NCBI GenBank assembly: GCA_021234155.1
Contig: JAJEKV010000105.1
Coordinates: 2,705,506-2,769,505 of the forward strand
DNA length: 64,000 nucleotides
Reading direction: 5' to 3'
From: Isoetes taiwanensis
Taxonomy: Eukaryota > Streptophyta > Lycopodiopsida > Isoetales > Isoetaceae
Part shown: piece after piece, positions 55,401-64,000 of the stretch
Layout of the letters: each line of letters starts with the position of its first letter
Numbering within the stretch: the first letter of the stretch is position 1
Program-made: the position numbers and the translations under genes
The notes under the pieces: model-generated
Told to the model about the DNA's origin: nothing
The model's input: only the letters and a program-made list of their open reading frames with translations
Database searches by the model: none

Positions 55401-58140
55401 ATTTATGGCAATGTCGGGCCATTTTTGTTCTTATTCCTTCCTTAGGCGTCTATTCGCGGGCATCAATGGTAGGTATTAGCTGGCGTATTGCTTCTGGCTA
55501 GGTTAAAATTTACTATCGAGCCATGTCGATCTACAATGAAGAAGCGAATTGGATTCCTCTTGGGGCGCCAAGGGAACCATTGCTATGGATTATTACGCCC
55601 CACATTGGTCGAGGGTTGGAATAAGGAAAATGTATCCCGATTCCTACATTCTTCCCATTGTTTAGGGATGTTGAAGATTATTTGGATGTCAATTTGTTGT
55701 ATAAAATTATTATCGCTGTTAGGTTGCACATGAAACATTTGTTTTCTTTGCGGTATTAGATTACATCGTTGGCGGGAGCCATGAAGGACCGCCTGATGGA
55801 AGGAATGGTTTTGGCGGTGAACAAGGCGAGTTTGTTGCTCGAGACTAAAAGCAGGTATTCTACGATTGAATTGATTTGTTATTATAAAGTGCATGTGATT
55901 GCCAATGGCCTCAAGTTATAGTTAAGTCTTGACATTTTGTGACCTTACGCATCAAATTCTAGCGATCGATAACGCCATAATGAGTGAATTTGTTTTCGTA
56001 TGCTAAATGTTATTTCCACAAATCTAAATATTGCCAACCACCTAAAATTGTGTTGTCCATCACTTAAAGGTTAAGGACCATGTCGGTATTATTGTTCGAT
56101 TGGCCTTTGTAGATGCGATTTCAAAGGTGGTTTTCACGTATTTTTTTTCTTGACAATAGTTTTTCTTACTTTGCACGCCCATGCGAGTCACTTTAGTGAT
56201 TTCTTAATACATTTAGATTTATCTTTGGGCTTTTAGATGCTTCCACTCGTTTTAGAATAAATGTTAAACCAAGTTGAGGTATCACGATTCGCTTTACTTA
56301 AGCCGGGTTATCCTTCGCCCGAGATCCACTTTAGAGATTTGCATGTTTTATGGCGTTCTTCTACATACTAGAGGTAATATCTTGCATCCACGAGGGCTCA
56401 AAGTTGGTTAATGGTGATTGTTGTTCCAGCTGGTTTTGTTAGCGAAAGCAAAGAGGTAGAGCTAAAGCAATTTCCAGCCTTTCAATGCATTGGTTACAAT
56501 GCTATTGAACATAAATGAACATACCTTTAAAGGTGCTCATGTGCGGAATTATGATGTAGCAAGTTTATTTAGATCTTTGTTATCAAACCAAGTTGGCGGG
56601 GACAACAACCTAATGAAGATTATTAGGTTCATTTGGGTAAAGTATCTTGAGTTTATGTATGAACGCTACGTTTAGTAAACTCTTTTTGGTTGTTAAGGCT
56701 GGTCAATTTACAAATAAGGCGTCGATTAAGTGAAGTTGTATAGGGGCTTCTGTGTGAAGTGAAGTTGCTCTAAAGAAAGCTACATTTGAATTGGCTTTAC
56801 GTCTCTCTTTTTAATGGGCAATTTGCATGTTATTTGCCGGGTTCTTGGACCGGATGCTATCTGTTAGTTACGTCCCTCTGCGATTGTCTCACATTGGGTA
56901 AACTACGGTTTCCCACTTTTAGTGATCATGGGTACCATAAACAATTTGGATAAGATGAAGTACAATTTATCTTTTACGGGTTGTCCTAGGGCGGCTATCG
57001 ATTTCTGCGGTTTAATCGGTGCATTCCAATTTGCGATTTGAATTTTTGTTGCTATTAAAGAAAAATGGCTTATTTGAAATTCTTGTTAGATCCATAGCCA
57101 TCATGATTCGAGATACGTATGCATGGAAATTTGGAAACCTCAATCTTTTATGTTTTTTCTGTAGGCTATTTTTATGCATGCCAATCCGCGAAATTCAAGA
57201 GTGTGCATCCCGAGGAAGAGGCTTGCCAAGGTTTCTTAACATTGGCATTACAGCAGTGGAAGTGGTGAACTCATCTCCCTTGGCTTGATGAGGCAATGTC
57301 GAAGATGATGCGTTGGATACCGAGCATGTTTACTTCATTTTATCTGCATGCATAGGTGATAATAAGAGATTTGACAACACTTGGATAACTACGAATTTGA
57401 CAACACTTGGATGCTCAAATTATTCATGGAGTATAATCATCTCATAGATGTTATTTAATTGGAAATTTGTTAGCAATTTAGTGATAAAGCTCTGAACCGC
57501 GGTAGGAGGCAATGCGATAATGTTCACGAGGATGCCTTGATCGGGTTTAGAGAGGGGAAACAACCCTTGGATACATGCTGCGATGATGCAAAATCTTTGC
57601 AAGAAATTATTTGCATACCATGTTTATCGGCGGAGTTCGGTATTCTTTAAGGTGACAACTATTTTCTTGTTAATTGTTTAATTGGAAAAAATCTTGGTAC
57701 GTATGCAAGTATGCTTTCTTTAGAGAAATGTGAAACCCTAATGAAACTCTTTGGTAGTAGCCATCTAATAACAAAAATAAAGGCGGTATAAGTCACGAGC
57801 AATAAACTAATGAGAATAAGGCGATATGTTGATTCAAATATGTGCATGTGTCTTTAGGAGCCATGTGGTGTGATATGTCCTAGGAGCCATGGTGTGATAT
57901 GCTCACGACACACTTTATTTTATCTTTGTTGCATTATGACAAGGAATCATAAGCTCCCAGGATATGTGCATGTGTTTTATTTGGCTAAAATAAATGGTGG
58001 CTTGAATTGGTTATTCAAAGCGATGATACGATGTTATTAAGATATTGAACAAATATTTGCTTAGGATCTATGATTTACATATGCAATACCAAAACTCAAA
58101 ATGTAAGCAAAGGCAATGTTATTAAGATGAGTTATTATAG
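52430..58140. other. Long repeat-poor stretch without a recognised gene
   Basis: Frames here are short, on both strands, and unrecognised (for example 53370-53651, 54809-55006, 57019-57288). No RNA genes or clear terminal repeats seen. Base composition alternates between AT-rich and short GC-rich patches (~53500-53600, ~54790-54960). Confidence 0.4.
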
Positions 58141-58560
58141 AATGACTGCGTTAGATTTCATGGCGACACCGGCGATTTGTGCACTTTGCATTTATTGGCG
58201 ACCGTTAATACACTGCGTTTATTGTGGCTATTAATGCGGCTTTGAATTTATTCGCGAATTATCAGCCCGGGGACATGTGTGCACTGAATTTTATTGTGTC
58301 CATTAATACGCTTTTGCGCTTATTCGCGACCCATTAATGCGGCTTTGCATTTATTACTTGCGGTCATTAATACGGCTTTGCATTTGACTGGGGTGCTCGA
58401 AACACGACGTGTAATGCTTTGCATTTATTGCGGTATTAATACCGCTGCCGTTTGTGCGTTTAAGCCAGCTGGCACTGCGTTATTATGACCATTAATGTGA
58501 GTGTCAACTACGACATGTGTGCACTTTGCATTTATTAGGCATTGTATTTGTAAAATTTGT
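58140..58560. repeat. Diverged minisatellite, TTTGCATTTATT-type unit
   Basis: About ten degenerate units of the form (C/G)CTTTGCATTTATTGCG..CATTAATA(C/T) repeat at roughly 30-45 base spacing. Related words occur near 55365-55420 (GCATTTATAGCGG, GCATTTATGGCAATG). Confidence 0.65.
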
Positions 58561-60560
58561 TAGAAGATATCAATCCCCATGTATATAGAGATCTTAATGA
58601 TATCCCGTTTTGGGATAATTATGGATATGAAGTATATATCGAATGATATTAATGATTACATGCGAGTTGTATTATAGGCACTTGGCATAAATATAGCCTA
58701 GATTAGTCATGTGCGTCGATCATCAACAAAACTCCGTCTTATAAATAGAAGGCCTTCTTATTGTCTCTGGCCATTTGAAACGCTGAAGAGCTATTGGCAG
58801 CTTCTCTTACGCTTCATAATTGCAGTAGGGTAGATATTATTCTCCCATTTTGTTACATTGCTAAAGCTTGGATTGTTTAATATGAAACTAGCATTTTTTC
58901 TTTCATCCTTAATCTTGGCGTAATGGTATGTGGATTATCGTTGTGTGTGAAATTGTATGACGTTGAGTTGATTGCAATCATATTTGATTCTTGAGGAGAT
59001 GTACCGGATGAAAAGTACGTTATTGGTCCATCACAGATGATTTTTATGGATGGTGGATGGCGCTTTGGTAGCTCATAATTGCTGTGTCGAAGATAGCATT
59101 GGAGTTCACTTTTGGATTTTATTTCGTAATTTATATTATTAGCAAAGAAATATCATTCTAGTGATCAGGTTACGTAAATTGATAATTCCTAACGATGTTT
59201 GATGTCGTGAGCGGATGAGCGATATAGTATTGACTGACTTTTTAAAGGCTAAGCTAAAATATTGTGCTGTAATTTAATTAGAGTTAGAATGTAGATCTTT
59301 GAAGTTGCTTCACATCGATCTAGAATCCTTGGCGTTCTGTGAGAAGAATGTTGGGCGTTAAGCGGGGTCAAGCGCATAGTTTGAAAAAAAGAAATTTGCT
59401 CAGCGGCCAGCGGCATCCGCCCAGCGATTCACGAAGAGAATGTTGGGCGTTAATTGGGGTCAATGCCACGGTTTTGAAAAAAAAGAAATGTTAGCTGGCT
59501 GACCTTGGCGGCGCATCATTCTGTATCTTTATCAATTTCTTTCAGAATGAGCGCGCATGAGGTCAAATAAATGTTTTCTTCAAACCAAGAACTTATCGCT
59601 TTTGACCTTACAAATCGAGGAGCACTTGTCCTCCAAAGCGATCAATCCCGAAAGGCGCTTTTGAATGGGAATCTGCCGGAGCTTTTGAAGCGGAGACTAC
59701 GACAAGGAAAAGTTGGTTAACCAGGTTGCTCATGGCAAAATTTGATGCATACGCAACCAAGTCAATCTTTGCTTCCGTCGGAAAAGAAGGCCATCAACTA
59801 AGGGAGACGATCATTTGTACAGCTTATAAAATCCACTTATCTTGCTAAGACAAAAGCACAGGGCTCCAAACTTTTAAAGAGATACCTTTGAATAAATTAG
59901 ATCTTAGCAGTCATCCCTTGCGATTGTGAGTACAATGGCAGCAAATAGACAATGGCAACTTGGAATAATTGTTAGCCCGTATGTATTTTTAATTCGAATA
60001 TTCAGGCTTTTCCAACATGCAAGCATACTATTGTACGCTAAGAAAAACTTTGCTAAAAGTAAAGAAACCAAGCTCATTTGCACAAGTTGGGCAAGTCCTC
60101 AAACCTGTTAGATTACGTGATGAAGAAAGGTGCCGGGGCTCCAAATTTGATAATTTAACATCAAACGAGTGGAAACAATAGGCAATGTTGCTGGCGTTTA
60201 CTTTTGTTACGATCAGGATCAGGGTCCTCAATTGAGCATTGCACATTCCAATAACAAAGGTGTGCTATGTTGCATGCTTTCAGCCTGATTTAACTGTCCA
60301 GACCCAATGCTGGTTTAGCAGCTTCAACTGTTACCAAACAAACGAGGGGTGAAACTTTGACCTCAAATCACCAGAGCTGGTATGCCAAGAAGGCAAGCTT
60401 ACCAGAGAAGGTGACTTCGCTTCCTTCTCCAATATCCTTGGACCCCCAGTTCCAAGTTCGCATCATAACGTTCTTGACTGAGAATGGCGAAATTATCTTG
60501 AAAAGGATGAATTTAGGTCCTCCCATGGAAAACCATTCCTTATCCTTCTATTTGGGATTC
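58560..60560. other. Intergenic, with a ~94-bp tandem pair at 59345-59530
   Basis: AGAATGTTGGGCGTTAA followed by GGGGTCAA and a TTTGAAAAAAAGAAAT block occurs at about 59347 and again at about 59441. No gene recognised elsewhere in this stretch. Confidence 0.5.
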
Positions 60561-63500
60561 GATTACTACAAAGTTTGATGAGCATCTTCATGGCCGTCCA
60601 TGACTCACTTTTGTAAAAAAGTTTGATATGTATAAGCCTTCCAGCTGATATGCCAATTTCAATGACTCAACAGCTTTTTAGAAATTCAAATATTCTGCCA
60701 CAATTTCATGAAGTTCTGGTTCAAGGCTGTCTCTTTGTCCCAGCGTGTTTTTGCTGCCCTGTTTACATCAATCTATCAGCATCTGCAAATATGTTTGCCA
60801 TAAGGACATATGAGCAGAATTCTCTGGATTAACTTGGATGAGCTGCTGCGGCCGCTTTAATCCTTCTGTTTCACCATACATTTTACAAGCACTGATCACT
60901 GCCATTAGGGCTTCTTCCAAAGGTTAAGTGGTATATTTTTCTAATGCTTTTGTAGCACCATACAAGCCTGATCGTGCCAAAGTGTCATGTTAAGTGATCT
61001 CTCATTGGCATGTCACCATATTTCTGTCCCATTGCATTGGAAGTACCTTGCCCCTCGACCAAAGAGATTAGAGCGACTGCATGCAGTAAGAAGACAAGTA
61101 AATGTAACATCGGGTTTCAATCTCTCTTCCCTCCATCGGTATGCAATAGCCATGTCAGCCTCGCCAGTTTATACCATATCCTGCAATCGCTGGCGTTACA
61201 TGATCACAATATCTCCTTGAAATTCCAACATCATAAACCTCCCGTGCCTCTACAAAGGAAACCACATTTTTGCATACATGTCAATCAAAGCAGTACCAAC
61301 AAACATGTCATTTGCAAAGTCTCCCCGTAAAATCTCTTTGTGTATGGCCCTCCTGGTTTATGGCTCCCTATATCACCACAAGCTCTCAAGGTGCAGACAA
61401 AGTGATAGAATCTGGTGGCACATGTTGAAGCTGCATTTGTTCAAAACATGCCAGCTTGGAAATAGCTAGCATTCTCAATCAATATCCCTGGCCCGTTATT
61501 GTGTTATACCACAGTATTTTGATTCGGAAGCCTGTCCAAGACTTCGTGCCTCTATAAAAAAGAACCACATTTGCTTATACATATCAATCAAACTGCTACA
61601 GTATCAAAGGATCATTCTCAAACTCGCTTTTGGCAATCTGTGTGTGTAATTCTTTGCCCTATCAATATCTTTTAGACTACCACAAGCTTGTAAGATGCAG
61701 ACCGTGTGACAGCGTCTGGAGCTACACCAGCTAATTACATCTGTGCAAAGCAATTCATTGCTTCTTGCCACTTCCATATTTGGCATAGCCGCCAATCATT
61801 GCTGTCCAAGCAAGAACATCACGGGCTGGAAGTTCCTCCAAATTAAGCACCACTCTTGGCTTCCGCCAAGTGAACCACGTTTGGCCACATAATATCAACC
61901 AACACCTCCCAATGCGAGATCCTTGTCACAAGGCTGCTTGCTTTTAGTTTAACATGTAAATCCTAGTCCCTGTGTCTATGAAGCAATGCCTTGCCTTTCA
62001 AGCTAGAAAGAAATGTGACATCCATTTGGTGAAATCCCTTCTAATTGCATATCCTTAAGACATTCCAACGCTTTCCCTTGATCCATTATCAACATAGCCT
62101 GAAATTAGTGCATTCCATGACATAATATCTCGAACTACGCAGCTTTTCAAAGTTTCACATGCCTCTGAAAGGGAACCACATTTGACATATGTATCCAACC
62201 CTTGCGTGGGCAATAGATGGATCTGTTTCACATCTCTTCTGAATCTGCACGCTGTTCCTCTACACATAGCTATGTCTAACAATGGCACAAGCTTTCAAGC
62301 TACAAGCAAATGTGATGGGAGAATCTACAAATCGCCCTCCTGTCTCATCCTTTTTGAAACTTAAATAAGGGTACTTCCCAACCAAATCCATTTCAGCATA
62401 TCCTGCAATTAATGCATTCCATGTCACAACATTTCATGTGCCAACTTATCAAAGATCATTTTATTGCTCGACAGTGAACCACATTTTGCATACATGTTAA
62501 TCAGCGTGTTTCCAACAAAGATATCTACTTTTCAAAATGTTTTAATACAATCTCAGCATGCATTTCTAGGCCTTTAACGTAATGCTCTAATATTTCCACA
62601 AGCATTTAAGCCACAAACATATGTCATGGGATCGAGCATACCTTCAAGTTGCATCCGCTCCAGCAATTAACTACTTCCTGGTGAGACTCGATCTCAAGCG
62701 GTACAGTAGTAAGGGTGGTCCATGCAACAACATTTCGAACTGGCATTCTGTTAACGGTTTCCTTGCCTCAACAAAGAGAGCAACATTTGGCATACATGTG
62801 ACTCAAAGTACTAGCAACAAACATATCTTTTCAAATCCCATTTGTAAAATCTCACTATACATTTCTCTGCCTTTTCTAGAGCAACTACAATGCAGGCTTT
62901 CAAAGGCAAAAACGTAAGTGATAGCATCTGGGAGAAGCCCTGAAGTTGCATTTTTTAAATAATTAAGTGCACGGTCACCAAATCCATGTTCTACATACCC
63001 TGCAATTAGTGCTGTCAACACACAGTGTTTCGAACTGCAAGTTTGTCGAAGACTTCTTGTGCATCTGTTAGTGAACCACACTTTTTGCATACATATCAAC
63101 CAATGTGCTGCCTTACGAAAAGATCTTTCTCAAACCATTTTCTTATCTCGATATGGATCCTCGACCTTTAATTTCGGATATTTTTCCGTGCACAAGCTCT
63201 CAATAAAGGTAGTAATTGTATGAGTGCTAGGATACGTCGTCCTCTTTCATTTTCGCCGTACTAACATGCTGTGATTACCCCCGCCAATATAACCTAAAAT
63301 CAGAGAAGTCCAAGAATACTCACTTCTAATAATATCAATTCTTCAGCCTGCTGAGCATAAATAGACCACCACAGTCCATAAACATGGGCACGGTATAGTT
63401 ACCAGAAATCGCATGCACATCCTGTCCACTTCTAAAAATCTGAGCATGCATACGCTTGGCACACTCCAAATTCTTATTTTTCCTACACTTTTGAAAGAGG

Positions 63501-63817
63501 GAACCAATAATAGCAACAGACGGCTGCTCAGCCATAGATCACTATGCATAACCTGGTCCAACTGTGCATTTACAGCTTCGTGAAAAGATTTACTTGCACA
63601 GGTTACAATAAGCTTAGCAACAGAAAGACCAATCAATATAAGCAAAACCATGCTTTTTCTGTATAAGAATATCTTCTATACTTGCTTTATTGCAGTTATC
63701 TTGATCTGTTCTTGGCAGCTTATATGCTGCCATTGCCTCGACATTCTGTTTCCATGCCCATCTGCCAGCTCTGTCTTTCTTCTTCCTATTTACATCCTGA
63801 TTCTGGAATGATGCCAT
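60560..63817 (-). pseudogene. E-type PPR (pentatricopeptide repeat) protein, frame-broken
   Basis: PPR proteins bind organellar RNA for editing, splicing or stability. The ATG at 63817 opens MASFQNQDVNRKKKDRAG and so on. Then follow SLFQKCRKNKNLECAKRMHA (~63500) and SGNYTVPMFMDCGGLF; TALIAGYVEHGFGDRALNYL with LLPDAITYVFAFES (~62900-63030); CGSLSEACETLKSCVVRDIM then SWNALISGYVDNG (~62090-62180); several antisense-readable repeats at 61.2-62.0 kb (DMFVGTALIDMYAK, ~61280); LKPDVTFTCLLTACS (~61080-61130); and an E-domain-like QLIQVNPENSAHMSLW (~60800-60850). No DYW deaminase end is visible. Many frame changes and stops break it throughout, so it is a pseudogene. Repeat spacing is about 35 residues as expected of P/L/S motifs. 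Ferns have very large PPR families. Confidence 0.75.
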
Positions 63818-64000
63818 GGATATGGAGGTTCGTTGGTTCGGTGATGATCAATCTATGAATGCTTTAGCACTGAGAAGATTGTCTGTTTCTAATAAGGGTT
63901 GTCAATGAGTCCGAAGTTAAACAAGGTGCTGCGCACGGAGGGTTGCCCTTTATTGCCCGAGGGTGAACTGGCTTAAGTCATGGTTCAGCAATACGTAACT

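Noticed and set aside
60987-62917. Plus-strand ORFs such as 61010-61330 and 62621-62917
   Set aside because: They are antisense to PPR motifs that read correctly on the minus strand.

Overview
The window looks like nuclear DNA from a land plant with a large, repeat-rich genome. A fern of the Ceratopteris type is my best guess but is not proven. The basis is plant-typical families (an E-type PPR protein, an HXXXD/BAHD acyltransferase, a BAT1-like amino-acid permease, a bZIP17/28-like basic region), GT-AG introns, a plant L1-type LINE, tRNA-like SINE sequences and large stretches of non-coding repeat. There are no prokaryotic-style operons. Nearly every recognisable coding region carries several one- or two-base frame breaks, so either most genes here are pseudogenes or the assembly has uncorrected indels.

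Layout. 0-1.2 kb: broken secreted Gly/Ser/Tyr-rich cell-wall-type gene (+). 1.2-10.4 kb: repeats, including a 376-bp tandem duplication, a ~2.6 kb element with ~615-bp inverted arms, a long (GAGAAG)n tract and SINE-like sequences. 10.4-29.25 kb: the notable block, bounded by 24-nt inverted identical sequences (10396-10419 and 29225-29248). 29.3-31.7 kb: mostly featureless, with one small possible secreted peptide. 31.7-38.6 kb: a strongly T-rich, A-poor domain built of diverged repeats. 39-41 kb: LINE remnant, strong hairpins, bZIP remnant. 45.5-48.3 kb: BAT1-like permease pseudogene (+). 50-52.4 kb: unknown coding-like remnants and a degraded Ty3/gypsy chromodomain end. 58.1-59.5 kb: minisatellites. 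60.6-63.8 kb: PPR pseudogene (-).

The 10.4-29.25 kb block reads as one composite element. A DUF7869-type gene (-, ~13.9-11.6 kb; often in transposon-like loci) is divergent from a multi-exon gene (+, ~14.67-28.6 kb). The + gene encodes a ParB-like domain followed by an amino-methyltransferase domain (motif IV D-I-P-Y, then a C-terminal F-x-G-x-G region). The two genes share an intergenic region.

That region and four of the five predicted introns of the methyltransferase gene carry copies of one 16-bp palindrome, GGTATAAATTTATACC. It occurs nowhere else that I saw in the window. The copies are regularly spaced: mean 32 bp in intron 1, 28 bp in intron 3, about 29 bp in the last intron, and steps near multiples of 10.5 bp in the promoter region. 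In the 28-bp array the 12-nt spacers are pairwise reverse complements, so the whole intronic array can fold as one long hairpin.

Two later insertions can be removed on paper. A 5.8-kb segment (15049-20856, carrying a BAHD pseudogene) splits one palindrome, and its removal restores that palindrome exactly. An antisense LINE (23658-27534) splits a coding exon, and its removal rejoins the frame. What remains is an element of about 9 kb with transposase-like and DNA-methylase-like genes and its own palindrome arrays. This is the strongest candidate for an undescribed system here. The functional link between palindromes and proteins is inference.
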